DNA from: an uncultured Kordiimonas sp.
GTDB taxonomy: Bacteria; Pseudomonadota; Alphaproteobacteria; Sphingomonadales; Kordiimonadaceae
Length of the DNA: 64,000 nucleotides
Reading direction: 5' to 3'
Assembly: GCA_947500295.1 (NCBI GenBank)
Contig: CANMRM010000003.1
Location: 186,001-250,000 of the forward strand
Each line of letters begins with the position of its first letter. Positions within the stretch are counted from its first letter, which is position 1. Positions 16,992-26,046 of the stretch are shown here, piece after piece. Under the pieces are notes generated by a model. It was given only the letters and a program-made list of their open reading frames with translations, had not been told where the DNA came from and did not search any database. A program made the position numbers and the translations under genes.

Positions 16992-17603
16992 ATGACAGAA
17001 CAGCAACAGTCTTCTTCCGACCAGCATGTATTGATTGAGCCCGAGCCCGGCGCGTCAAAAGATACAGCAGCAACGCGCCGTGAGCTGCTTAGGCTTGGTG
17101 CGGCAGGCTTGCCGATGGTTATGACCCTTAACGGATCGGCTGCGTCTGCCACAGTGTCCCAGTTGCAGTGTTTTTTCAGATTGCCGGCAAGGGTTCGCAT
17201 CATGGTGAATGCCAACGGTAACGCCTGGGCCAGTACCCGTCTTAATGTGCGTTTCAGCAGGCGACGCAATGCCTTCCGCAAGGATGACCTGGACGACTTT
17301 TTGGCGGCGCCCGACACTATTCAGTTCAGCGGTGGTGTTGATTTTCAGTATAGGCCAAACGCCTGTACCACTCAGCCTACGGGCAACTGGGTTGATTGCG
17401 GTTGGAACAAGTTTTCGATCAGCAACAACGCCAAGATAACCCCGGCTGATTATCTGACGAACAACAATACCTGGAGTTTTAGCGGCAACAAAGGCCTGTA
17501 TGTGGATTTGTCGTTGCAGTATGCTAGCCAGTCCAGCACCGGCGGTGGCTGGCCGGGCATTTCCTGTGTTGTTTCCATTCTCAATTATATTGGCCAGAAC
17601 TAA
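16992..17603 (+). CDS. Hypothetical Tat-exported protein
   Basis: 203 residues, not recognised. The N-terminal 35 residues are polar, then TRRELLRLGAAG starts a Tat-like signal with a hydrophobic core and an ASA cleavage site near residue 53. This layout of twin arginines followed by LLRLG is common in small exported proteins of alphaproteobacteria. The mature part has six cysteines and is rich in Asn, Trp and Phe, with a beta-rich appearance. Upstream Shine-Dalgarno is weak. The stop codon overlaps that of the convergent gene (CTAA shared). Function unknown. Confidence 0.72.
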   Translation: MTEQQQSSSDQHVLIEPEPGASKDTAATRRELLRLGAAGLPMVMTLNGSAASATVSQLQCFFRLPARVRIMVNANGNAWASTRLNVRFSRRRNAFRKDDLDDFLAAPDTIQFSGGVDFQYRPNACTTQPTGNWVDCGWNKFSISNNAKITPADYLTNNNTWSFSGNKGLYVDLSLQYASQSSTGGGWPGISCVVSILNYIGQN

Positions 17604-19213
17604 CCGTCAGTGACGACGGCGATGCCTTTCTGCAACTCAGTGAGCTTGTCGCGCATGGCTTGCTGCTTGCCAGCGAACCTGTCGTGAAACGGCAGTTCCG
17701 CAGACTGGGCAAAACCACCCCCGATGAAACCGATATTCATCCCCCAATGCCTCTCGGCGTGCTTCAGGCACAGGAAATGCGCTGCCTGGTCGGCATAGAA
17801 CATGGGTCTTTGTGAGTAGGCGTTGCGCGCAAACAGTTTGCTCAAATACTGGGCAATGAGCCGGGCAAACCGCAGGCTGGCCGTGGTCGATTGGATCGAG
17901 ACATAGCCACCGGATACGTTGCCCCAGGGCAGGCGCCAGTAGCCTGTATTCTTTTTCCATATCCAGCTGGAAACAAGCGTGTCCTGATCGCCAAAGTCGG
18001 TAAGCCCGGCAACCGGTTTGGTGAGCCAGCCATCGATATCCGTGATCGTTACACTCGCGTAGGCTTCAAGATAGTCAGGCAAATAGATATAGCGGGTGTT
18101 GACGCACACACCGCCTTTTAGCTGGGGGCGATCGACCATCAGCTGATTGGTTTCAAAGCTGTGGTTGACACGTACGCCGCATGTCTCCTCAATCTCCCTG
18201 AGCTTAGCAAGCGTATCCGACTGGTCTGCAGGGAAGTTGATCAGGTGAAAATGAATGAGCGCACCAGGGCTGCAGGTGCCAACGATGCTGGCATAAAGGG
18301 CAGCATACCGATCGAAATAGGAAGGCTCCGCGGAAACGAGAATGCCATGCTCCCCAGTGGGGGCGTGTTTGTAATAAAAGTGCATGGTGCTGCGTGTGCG
18401 GTACCACCCAATATCATTCGTCTGGTCTTCGTCCCTGAGTGAATTGACAGGTAGCAGGGTTTGTACCTGCTGGAAGACAGGACTTCGGAAGCCGGTTGCC
18501 GTCACCGCCTGCTGATAGAGTTCGAGCGCCTCGTCAAACGCTCCCGTCAGCGCCAGCATGTTGGCGCGGTATGTGAGGGCCGCAATGCTGCCGCGTGCCA
18601 GCACTCGTGCGACGGAGGCATCTTCCGCAAGCGCCGCCAGGCGGTCAATAAGCGGTTTTGGGTTGTCCACATAGTGCGACATATAGGGCCGGTAGATGCT
18701 GAAAAAAAGCGTATCGAGCAGCAGGTCATCTGTGATGAGATCGAACTCGGTGTTTCCGGTGATGCCATCGTGGGCAAGCAAGCGGGCAGCGAGTGCCTCA
18801 ACCACTTTCCAGCGTCGCTCATGGACGCCAAGCATCATGAGTTCCAGCTGCAAACTGGGGCCCAGTGTTTTGCTTGCTTCTATCAGGTCGGCCGGTGCCT
18901 TGAACAGGGCACCGGCACCTGTGTCTTCATCCTCGGCGCGGCGCACAGCAAGCGCGACCTGAAGCACGGCGTTAGCAAGGCTGGTTTCAGTATTCTCAGG
19001 AACGGTGCGGGGCAGTGCGTCCCGATAGGCAGGGTCGTCCTCGCTCAAATGCCGCCAGCGCATCCATGGCCATTCGGAGCCTTCGGCAAACGTTAGCTCA
19101 AAGGCGTGCAAGGCAGCGAGGACGCTGTTGGCCTCGCCGGTTGCAAAGGCATTGGAAACGGCGCGTTTGGCGTCGGCCGGTGTTTGATTGTGTGCTGGCG
19201 TGGCGCTGGGCAT
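17600..19213 (-). CDS. Large protein with helical repeat N-terminus and glycosyltransferase-like C-terminus
   Basis: 537 residues with no signal peptide. The first 270 residues are helical and Ala/Leu-rich, resembling TPR-type repeats. The C-terminal part (from about 285) shows a strand-rich alpha/beta core: GILVSAEPSYFDRYAALYAS, then NTRYIYLPDYLEAYASVTITDID, where the DID matches a GT-A-type DxD metal motif, and a final aromatic region. I infer a nucleotide-sugar-dependent transferase but cannot name the family. It is followed 114 bp upstream by an aspartic protease gene on the same strand. Cautious call. Confidence 0.6.
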   Translation of the reverse strand: MPSATPAHNQTPADAKRAVSNAFATGEANSVLAALHAFELTFAEGSEWPWMRWRHLSEDDPAYRDALPRTVPENTETSLANAVLQVALAVRRAEDEDTGAGALFKAPADLIEASKTLGPSLQLELMMLGVHERRWKVVEALAARLLAHDGITGNTEFDLITDDLLLDTLFFSIYRPYMSHYVDNPKPLIDRLAALAEDASVARVLARGSIAALTYRANMLALTGAFDEALELYQQAVTATGFRSPVFQQVQTLLPVNSLRDEDQTNDIGWYRTRSTMHFYYKHAPTGEHGILVSAEPSYFDRYAALYASIVGTCSPGALIHFHLINFPADQSDTLAKLREIEETCGVRVNHSFETNQLMVDRPQLKGGVCVNTRYIYLPDYLEAYASVTITDIDGWLTKPVAGLTDFGDQDTLVSSWIWKKNTGYWRLPWGNVSGGYVSIQSTTASLRFARLIAQYLSKLFARNAYSQRPMFYADQAAHFLCLKHAERHWGMNIGFIGGGFAQSAELPFHDRFAGKQQAMRDKLTELQKGIAVVTDG

Positions 19214-19327
19214 TCGCTTTTGTTCACCTGTTCCCGGATCCGCGTCAATCTGCCCGAGCGACCGTTAATGTCAAGCCCAGCGTCAGTGAGGTATCAGGTT
19301 CATATGAGAGACCGGTGTCTTTTCCTG

Positions 19328-20626
19328 TCAGGGTGTCCCGCTTTCGGCCAGGTCCATCTGATAGGTCATGCGTGCGAAATCGACAGAAAATGATCGGGCT
19401 CTTGCCAGAATGTCCGAGCCGATGATCCCGATATCACCGCCCGGATAGTCAAGCTGTTCGCCCGCTATTTTGAAATCCTTGAGAGGGATGAGTTCGCCGC
19501 CAATGCCGAGCACAGCCGATGGCAGGATATAGTTCCTTGTGTTCTTGGTGCCGCCCACACCCGTGCGGGTGTCATCTTGCGCCAAGAGGGTGTTTTGATC
19601 TTGCTGGCTCAGCAGGCTTTTAAACAGCGGAGATCCCGAGCTTCTTGAGGCACCGGAATCGAAAAATGCCGGGAAAGCGGCCTGTTGATACGTTACCTCG
19701 AGCCCCAGCCCGCCATCATGCCAGTAAAGCGGCACGGAAGTGCCGCTTTCCATCATGGCCGCATCACCCAGCAACAGGCGGGTCGCGCCGTCCTGCCATG
19801 CCATGCGCCGGGCTGCGGTGAACAGGGGCAAGCCAATGATGCCATCCACAAAATACTGCCCGTCCGCAAACGTCAGTTGCTCATCGGGCAGAACGAGGAA
19901 CAACACGTTTTCGAAGGTCATACCACCTATGTTGACGTCGTTTGATACCGCAAGACGACCGGAAACATTATCGGTGGTTGTGCCTACCGTGACTTCACCA
20001 TCGAGAAACCGCATCCGGGATTTTTCGGCCACAGACTGCGCAACGACTGATATCTCGGCCCCTGTATCGACAATCATCGGATTGGAGACACCCGCAATCT
20101 GGACAGGTGCCCGTCGCAGTTTTGCAAGATCCTGCTCCAGAGCAACACTGGCCCCGGCAGTGCCGCCGCGCTCAATGGGTGGTACAGAAGCTGCGAGCTC
20201 AGCAAGGACGGCTTGATCATTGAGGTCGCTATCCGCCGGACCCATCGAGAACGCCTGTGCCTGCCTGAGGGCCATGGCGGCCTTTTTGTATTGGGTTACG
20301 GCCATGTACCTGTCGCCCAGCTGACCGTAGGCAAATGCTTTTGCCTCAGGTGCAGCATCCGGGTGGGCTTCAATCCACTGTTCGAGGCTCAGGGGGGCTG
20401 CGGCCACGGGCAGGCTGCGGCTTTTGAGAAAAGCCGCCGACAAGGCATGCTCTACCCTGTCATGAGCGGGATGGTTCAAGAGCCGTTTGAGGGTTATGGG
20501 GTTTTCATTCATGCGCGCTGATTGAAGGGTCAGTGAGCCACGCTCTGTCGCACTATCGTCGGCGTTGGCTGGTACCATGCTGGCAAAGGCAAGCAGCGCC
20601 GCTGCGACAAAAGGCCTGTGTTTCAT
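19328..20626 (-). CDS. Exported retropepsin-like aspartic protease with two lobes
   Basis: 432 residues. A Sec signal peptide (KHRPFVAAALLAFASMVPANA) is followed by a helical segment with a TPR-like stretch (about 85-125). Two aspartic-protease half-domains follow: MIVDTGAEISVV with the active DTG near residue 195 and FPAFFDSGASRSS with DSG near residue 322. Each is followed by a hydrophobic-hydrophobic-Gly motif (VDGIIGLPL, IGIIGSDIL) as expected of retropepsin-like folds. Having both half-sites in one chain gives a pepsin-like two-lobed protein. ATG at 20626 chosen over GTG at 20638. Substrate unknown; probably periplasmic. Confidence 0.85.
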   Translation of the reverse strand: MKHRPFVAAALLAFASMVPANADDSATERGSLTLQSARMNENPITLKRLLNHPAHDRVEHALSAAFLKSRSLPVAAAPLSLEQWIEAHPDAAPEAKAFAYGQLGDRYMAVTQYKKAAMALRQAQAFSMGPADSDLNDQAVLAELAASVPPIERGGTAGASVALEQDLAKLRRAPVQIAGVSNPMIVDTGAEISVVAQSVAEKSRMRFLDGEVTVGTTTDNVSGRLAVSNDVNIGGMTFENVLFLVLPDEQLTFADGQYFVDGIIGLPLFTAARRMAWQDGATRLLLGDAAMMESGTSVPLYWHDGGLGLEVTYQQAAFPAFFDSGASRSSGSPLFKSLLSQQDQNTLLAQDDTRTGVGGTKNTRNYILPSAVLGIGGELIPLKDFKIAGEQLDYPGGDIGIIGSDILARARSFSVDFARMTYQMDLAESGTP

Positions 20627-20747
20627 TTGCAAGTGCACTCCCCCATATGACAGGCGCTTTTCTGCGTGTGTTGCTTCGGCGCCTTCCTTATTTGCATATG
20701 GTCGCGCAATCCGGTTTCACAAGGGAGGGGTGTTTCATCCCGTATCA

Positions 20748-20764
20748 AGGTCAGTCACTGACCT
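20748..20764. promoter_or_regulatory. Perfect 17-bp palindrome, candidate operator
   Basis: AGGTCAGT-C-ACTGACCT is an exact 8+1+8 palindrome in the divergent control region between the aspartic protease (-) and an exported-protein gene (+). This fits a dimeric helix-turn-helix regulator, for example GntR-like; no T-run follows, so a terminator is unlikely. Confidence 0.5.
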
Positions 20765-20894
20765 GGACGCATCAGCATATGTTTCACGTCCCCGTGCTGC
20801 CGGTGATCCGCAACTATTTCAAGCTTGGGTAGGGTGTGATTTGACCACTCCGATCATGGCGGATAGCATTATCCCTTCTCGGGAGGAGACTGCC

Positions 20895-21599
20895 ATGAAA
20901 GTCTTGGTTGCTGCGCTTTTTCTGATCCTTGCACCATTTTCCGCTTCAGCGGCCACCGATGATGCTGCCAGACAGGCGGTGGAGCGCTTGCTGGGCCATC
21001 TGGGCGGTGCGCCACAATGGGCAGAAGCCCGCGGGGCCTACATTTATGAGGTGCATGTCAGCCGGTGGGCGCGTCTACCCTACACCCATCAGGTCTGGAT
21101 AGATTTTGAGCGTCCGCGTGTGCTGGTGCGGGTCGAAAACCAGGACTTGCGGCAATTGCGCGCCATGAACCTGTCAGACGGCTGGTGGATACAGGAAAGC
21201 TCGATCGAGCCTTATTCGGCCGACTTTATGGCGGATGAACTGAAGCGCTGGCTGGCGTCTGCCTACCGGGTGCTGCATTTGGCCGCCAAGGGCGACAGCC
21301 GCCTGGCCTACAACCTGCAAGATGATGGTGTTCTCGAATTTTCACTTGAGGGTACGGCTGTGCTCAGGATGAAGCTGGACAGCGAGGGCAGGCCGGTTTC
21401 CTACGCTCGTTTCAATAATGACTTCGGGTCGGAAACGATGCTGGGCTCGCTTGAAGCCTATGGGGGTGTGTCACTTTGGAAGCTGGTGCGCACGCCGGAC
21501 TCAAGCCTTGTTTCACATAATCTGCGGTTTCGTCTGCTACCCGACGGGCCACAAATCTCGTTCGACCCACCGGCTGATCTTAATAACATTGAGCGATAG
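20895..21599 (+). CDS. Hypothetical exported protein
   Basis: 234 residues. A clear signal peptide (MKVLVAALFLILAPFSASA) precedes a soluble domain that starts with a short helix and continues as alternating beta strands with Trp and Arg residues, for example WARLPYTHQVWIDFERPRVLVRVE. It resembles periplasmic proteins that fold like LolA/DUF-type lipid carriers, but I cannot assign it. GGAGGAG stands seven bases before the ATG at 20895; codons upstream of this in the same frame are not coding. Stand-alone gene, divergent from the aspartic protease, possibly sharing the 17-bp operator. Confidence 0.82.
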   Translation: MKVLVAALFLILAPFSASAATDDAARQAVERLLGHLGGAPQWAEARGAYIYEVHVSRWARLPYTHQVWIDFERPRVLVRVENQDLRQLRAMNLSDGWWIQESSIEPYSADFMADELKRWLASAYRVLHLAAKGDSRLAYNLQDDGVLEFSLEGTAVLRMKLDSEGRPVSYARFNNDFGSETMLGSLEAYGGVSLWKLVRTPDSSLVSHNLRFRLLPDGPQISFDPPADLNNIER

Positions 21600-21687
21600 A
21601 AAGCGCACGGCGAAGCAAAGCTGCTTCCCGTTCATGCGCGACATCCAGAAACCCGCACCTGAGGTGTCAGGAAAATTCGCAGGTGTC

Positions 21688-21828
21688 TTAGCTGAAGAAC
21701 TTGGTCAGTGCGGCAAAAATGCCGTCGGTTGCAACCACTTCACCAACATAATCTGTTTCGCGGCGACGGCGCGCTGCCTCGGCTTTTTTTACGCCATAAG
21801 CCAAACGTGGTTTTGCTTGCTGTTGCAT
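21688..21828 (-). CDS. Small basic protein, 46 aa, not recognised
   Basis: Reads MQQQAKPRLAYGVKKAEAAR and then an RRRR run, an acidic middle and a hydrophobic C terminus (IFAALTKFFS). AAGGGGA lies six bases before the ATG at 21828, an excellent ribosome site, and the frame is a single uninterrupted reading. It is highly basic in its first half with a hydrophobic end, as in small stress or nucleic-acid-binding proteins. No family recognised. It is convergent with the exported protein upstream on the left and divergent from the giant RTX gene. Moderately convincing as a real gene. Confidence 0.55.
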   Translation of the reverse strand: MQQQAKPRLAYGVKKAEAARRRRETDYVGEVVATDGIFAALTKFFS

Positions 21829-22149
21829 GGGTGATCCCCTTCGCTTGTCGTGTTGTCAGCCGGGTTTTCCCGGTCTGCCGTTTTTATAATTGTTGTCCAC
21901 CTTATTTGGTGAACACTTCAGAAAATACAAGATACCAAAAAATAAGTCATGAATAAGGCGACGTGGAGAGCCTGAAACACGACAAACCGTGACGTTTTGG
22001 AGCAAGATCGCCTTCAAATTTTCACGTTTTCGTCACACAGCCATGAAGGTTTTAATTTCGCGTTGCGGTTGTCTCTCATCTAGTTATAGTACTTGATACG
22101 TTTTGAGTGAGTACGCAAAAACGATGTATTTTATCAATTGGGGGTTTCC
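21829..22149. other. Control region of the giant RTX gene
   Basis: No other gene is seen in these 320 bp. A likely sigma70-type promoter (22063-22090) lies near its right end, the left end must serve the small basic gene. Confidence 0.45.
22063..22090 (+). promoter_or_regulatory. Candidate sigma70 promoter of the giant RTX gene
   Basis: TTGCGG (22063-22068) and TATAGT (22085-22090) with 16-base spacing, 60 bases before the ATG at 22150. Reasonable but unconfirmed. Confidence 0.4.
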
Positions 22150-25100
22150 ATGATTTTTGACGGTACAGCCGGGCCAGATTCTATAACTGGTACACAGGAA
22201 GATGATGTAATCAATAGCTTTTTTGGCGAAGACACTGTTTTTGGTGGCGCTGGGGACGATCTCATAAACGGTGGTGAAAACAACGATATCCTGTTTGGCG
22301 AAGATGGCGCTGATACCGTGCGCGGTGCGGACGGCGACGATCTGGTCTCAGGAGGCCTTGGAGACGATCAGGTCGACGGCGGCACCGGCAACGATACGCT
22401 AACAGGCGGTGAGGGCCGTGATACGCTAACTGGCGGAGATGGTGACGATGAGCTGTTCGGCGGTGAAGGCAATGATTTTGTGCTTGGTGGATCCGGCAAT
22501 GACACGCTTGACCTTGGCGCCAGCACGAGTGGTGGTCCGGGCCTTGATCAGGCGAACGGCGGTGCGGGCAATGATCTGTTGATAGGCGGAGTTGGCGGGC
22601 CAACCCTGCTGACAGGCGCTGCCGGTAACGATACACTTGATGGCAGCCTCGGCAGCAGCGATGAGGCGGACTATTTTGAAGTAGGGTTGGGTTTTGGCGG
22701 CGGTTCCGTTCAAGCCCCTGGCGACGTGACAGGCGTGCATGTGGACCTTGCTGCCGGCGTGGCTTTCGATGACGGCGAAGGCGGCACCGATGTCCTGATT
22801 GGCATCGAAAATCTAAGGGGTTCGTTCTTCAACGATACGCTCGTGGGTGACGCCGGCAACAACGGTATTTTTGCGGGCGAGGGCGACGACTTTGTTAACG
22901 CCGGCGCCGGCGCCGATTTTATTGGCGGAGATGGTGGCAATGACACACTCATTGGTGGCGGCGGCAGTGACTTTTTCTTTGGCGGTGCTGGCGCAGATGT
23001 GTTTGTGATCCAGAATTTCGACACTGATTTTGTTAACATTGGTGACTTTAGCGCTGTGGATGGTGACGTTCTGGACCTGAGCCAGACAACCCTTGGCCTG
23101 ACCGACCTGGCCGCACTACAGGCGAATGTGGTTGCGCGTGACGGCGGATTGGATATCCCGGCGTCTGGTGGCAATCTCGGCATATCTGGCCTTACGGTCG
23201 ATCAGCTTGCGGCACTGGATGCGAGCGGCCAGATCATTTACGGCCAGCCTTCTCCCGCTTTGCTGTTGATTGGCACTCCAGGTGATGACGAACTGTTTGG
23301 TGGTGCCGGTGATGACACAATTCAGGGCCTTGGCGGCGAAGACAGTCTGTTTGGTGGTGCAGGTGACGACAACATCTCTGGCGGAGAGGGTGATGACTTC
23401 CTCGTGGGGGGTGCCGGCAACGATACGCTTGACCTCGGGTCACCTGGTACGTCAGGTCGAACGTTTGACCAGGCGCGCGGCGGCACGGGTGATGACCTGC
23501 TTATAGGCGGTACGGCCAACGGCACCTTGCTGACTGGCGGCGCGGGCAATGATACGCTTGATGGCAGCCTCGGCAGCAGCGATGAGGCGGACTATTTTGA
23601 TGTTGGCCGTGGTGTGGATGGGGGCCCGGTTCAAGCTCCCGGCGACATGACAGGTGTGCATGTGGACCTTGGCGCTGGAGTGGCTTTCGATGACGGCGAA
23701 GGTGGCACCGATGTCCTTATCGGCATCGAAAACCTGCGGGGTTCGTTTTTCAACGATACGCTCGTGGGTGATGCAGGCAACAACGGTATTTTTGCGGGCG
23801 AGGGAGATGACTTTGTTAACGCCGGCGCCGGCGCCGATTTTATTGGCGGAGATGGTGGCAATGACACACTCATTGGTGGCGGCGGCAGTGACTTTTTCTT
23901 TGGCGGTGCTGGCGCAGATGTGTTTGTGATCCAGAATTTCGACACTGATTTTGTTAACATTGGTGACTTCAGCGCTGTGGACGGCGACGTTCTGGACCTC
24001 AGCCAGACAACGCTCGGCCTGACCGACCTCGCCGCTTTACAAGCGAATGTGGTTGCGCGTGACGGCGGATTAGATATTCCAGCCACCAACGGCAATTTGG
24101 GCATATCGGGCCTGACGGTCGATCAGCTTGCGGCGTTGGACGCGAGCGGCCAGATCATATACGGCCAGCCTGTTCCCTCCTTGCTGCTCGTTGGCACGCC
24201 CGGCAATGACGAACTGTTCGGCGGTGCTGGTGATGACACCATTCAGGGCCTTAGCGGCGAAGACAGCCTGTTTGGTGGTGACGGCGCTGACACTATTTCA
24301 GGTGGCGATGGGAGCGACCTGCTCAACGGCGGTGCAGGAAGTGACACGCTTGATGGTGGTAGCGGAGCAGACAGCCTGTTTGGCGGGGCTGGAGACGACA
24401 AAATCTCTGGCGGGAGCGATAATGACTTCCTAGTTGGCGGGGCGGGCAATGACACGCTTGATCTTGGCGAGAGCACAAGTGACGGGTTCACCCTGGACCA
24501 AGCGCGCGGTGGGGCAGGCAACGATTTGCTGGTCGGCGGTGCCGGTGGCCCAACCTTGCTAACCGGAGGCGCTGGAGATGACACGCTTGATGGTAGTCTC
24601 GGTTTCCGTGATGAAGCTGACTATATTGATGTTGGTTTTGGTGTTGATGGTGGCCCGGTCCAGGCACCGGATGATGTCACGGGTGTGCATGTAGACCTTT
24701 CAGCCGGTTTGGCTTTTGATGACGGCGAAGGCGGCACGGATGTACTTATCGGTATTGAAGACGTGAACGGTTCAACGTTCAACGACATCCTTGTGGGTGA
24801 CGGCGGGAACAATTTCATCAATGGCGGTCGAGGTGACGACACCCTTGATGGTGGTCTTGGTCTAAACAATCTGTCCGGTGGAGATGGTAACGATGTCTTG
24901 ATTGCGAGCGGCGATCAGGATTCGTTGACTGGCAGTGCAGGCGCCGACACGTTTGTTGTAACCAGCGACGCGAATGTTCGCACCATCATCTTTGATCTGA
25001 ATGCAGGTGAAGGTGATATTCTTGATCTGAGTTCAAACCTCTTTGGGGCGTTTGACCTGCAGTCGCTGCAGCAATTTGTCAGCGAGATATCTGCTGGTGT

Positions 25101-25968
25101 TCGGATCGACTTCGGCGATCAGTTGATTGGCTTGGTCGGCCTGACGGTTGAGGACCTGACCACGCTTGATGCAAATGGCCAGATTATTTACGGCGATACT
25201 GTGCCCGGTATTGATATCAATGGCGGCAATGGCAGCGACGACCTTGTCGGTGGTGTTGGCAATGACACTCTCTCTGGTGGCAACGGTGCAGACACGCTTT
25301 CTGGTGGTTTCGGCTCCGATGACCTGAGTGGCGGCAACGCCAATGACGTCCTTGATGGCGGTGCAGGTGCTGACACCCTGACAGGAGGCAATGGCAATGA
25401 CAATCTGTCTGGGGGCAATGGGGTAGACATCCTGGCTGGCGGCAACGGCAACGACACGCTTGCTGCCGGTGATGGTGCTGATGACCTGAGCGGCGGCAAT
25501 GGACGCGACAGCCTGGATGGAGGTGCCGGGGATGACACGCTTGCTAGCGGCAATGGCAACGATACACTAACGGCGGGCGATGGGGTCGATATTCTCGACA
25601 GCGGCAACGGCAATGATTTCCTTGACGGCGGTGCCGGAGATGACCAGCTCTTGGCAGGCAACGGCAACGATACCCTGACCGGTGGCGCTGGCGACGACGT
25701 ATTGGAAGGCGGCAATGGCTCAGACACATTTATCTTTGCATCCGGCTCGGGTGACGATGTAATCACAGATTACAATGGTCGAAATGATGTGTTGGACTTC
25801 TCGGACGCGTCAGCCGGATTTGTTGATGCAGACGCTGTGCGAGCTGCCTCCAGCGAGCAGGTTGTCGATGGCACAAGTGGCGTTCTTGTTGATCTTGGGG
25901 ACGGTGATAGTTTGTTCCTGCAAGGTGCAAGCTTGGCGGACCTGGATCGTGCAGATTTCATCCTGTAG
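22150..25968 (+). CDS. Giant RTX calcium-binding protein, 1272 aa, modular
   Basis: Secreted RTX protein, no N-terminal signal peptide. From residue 5 there is repeated GGxGxDxUx calcium-binding sequence. Three related modules follow, each with RTX rows, a conserved non-RTX block ([24 protein letters not shown]), further RTX rows, and a block with [18 protein letters not shown] and the sentence [18 protein letters not shown]. Modules 1 and 2 are almost identical, module 3 is diverged. About 180 residues of tight RTX rows come before the end, then a type I secretion-like C terminus ([18 protein letters not shown] to DFIL). ATG at 22150 has GGGG upstream. No enzyme domain; probably a surface or matrix protein. 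No exporter gene adjacent. Confidence 0.92.
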   Translation: MIFDGTAGPDSITGTQEDDVINSFFGEDTVFGGAGDDLINGGENNDILFGEDGADTVRGADGDDLVSGGLGDDQVDGGTGNDTLTGGEGRDTLTGGDGDDELFGGEGNDFVLGGSGNDTLDLGASTSGGPGLDQANGGAGNDLLIGGVGGPTLLTGAAGNDTLDGSLGSSDEADYFEVGLGFGGGSVQAPGDVTGVHVDLAAGVAFDDGEGGTDVLIGIENLRGSFFNDTLVGDAGNNGIFAGEGDDFVNAGAGADFIGGDGGNDTLIGGGGSDFFFGGAGADVFVIQNFDTDFVNIGDFSAVDGDVLDLSQTTLGLTDLAALQANVVARDGGLDIPASGGNLGISGLTVDQLAALDASGQIIYGQPSPALLLIGTPGDDELFGGAGDDTIQGLGGEDSLFGGAGDDNISGGEGDDFLVGGAGNDTLDLGSPGTSGRTFDQARGGTGDDLLIGGTANGTLLTGGAGNDTLDGSLGSSDEADYFDVGRGVDGGPVQAPGDMTGVHVDLGAGVAFDDGEGGTDVLIGIENLRGSFFNDTLVGDAGNNGIFAGEGDDFVNAGAGADFIGGDGGNDTLIGGGGSDFFFGGAGADVFVIQNFDTDFVNIGDFSAVDGDVLDLSQTTLGLTDLAALQANVVARDGGLDIPATNGNLGISGLTVDQLAALDASGQIIYGQPVPSLLLVGTPGNDELFGGAGDDTIQGLSGEDSLFGGDGADTISGGDGSDLLNGGAGSDTLDGGSGADSLFGGAGDDKISGGSDNDFLVGGAGNDTLDLGESTSDGFTLDQARGGAGNDLLVGGAGGPTLLTGGAGDDTLDGSLGFRDEADYIDVGFGVDGGPVQAPDDVTGVHVDLSAGLAFDDGEGGTDVLIGIEDVNGSTFNDILVGDGGNNFINGGRGDDTLDGGLGLNNLSGGDGNDVLIASGDQDSLTGSAGADTFVVTSDANVRTIIFDLNAGEGDILDLSSNLFGAFDLQSLQQFVSEISAGVRIDFGDQLIGLVGLTVEDLTTLDANGQIIYGDTVPGIDINGGNGSDDLVGGVGNDTLSGGNGADTLSGGFGSDDLSGGNANDVLDGGAGADTLTGGNGNDNLSGGNGVDILAGGNGNDTLAAGDGADDLSGGNGRDSLDGGAGDDTLASGNGNDTLTAGDGVDILDSGNGNDFLDGGAGDDQLLAGNGNDTLTGGAGDDVLEGGNGSDTFIFASGSGDDVITDYNGRNDVLDFSDASAGFVDADAVRAASSEQVVDGTSGVLVDLGDGDSLFLQGASLADLDRADFIL
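22465..25200 (+). repeat. Threefold internal module repeat of the giant RTX gene
   Basis: Copies 1 and 2 have a period of 921 bp (307 codons): for example GGCAGCCTC occurs at 22642 and again at 23563. The third copy begins 1029 bp later (108 bp, or 36 codons, of extra RTX rows) and is diverged in its last half. Positions 22888-23048 and 23809-23969 are identical over 161 bp, which argues for a recent duplication or gene conversion. Confidence 0.85.
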
Positions 25969-25986
25969 CGCGGGTGACACAATATA

Positions 25987-26022
25987 GAAAAGGCCGGGCA
26001 GATTATCCTGCTCGGCCTTTTT
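25987..26022. terminator. Bidirectional terminator between RTX gene and typA
   Basis: AGGCCGGGCAG (25991-26001) pairs with CTGCTCGGCCT through one G-U pair, flanked by AAAA on the left and TTTTT on the right. It can end both convergent transcripts. Confidence 0.85.
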
Positions 26023-26046
26023 GCATTTATCAGGGCACCCCGGCAG

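Noticed and set aside
22262-25766. Several long antisense frames across the giant RTX gene
   Set aside because: The GGxGxD codons give open complementary frames rich in Pro and Ser. They have no ribosome sites and vanish as real genes.
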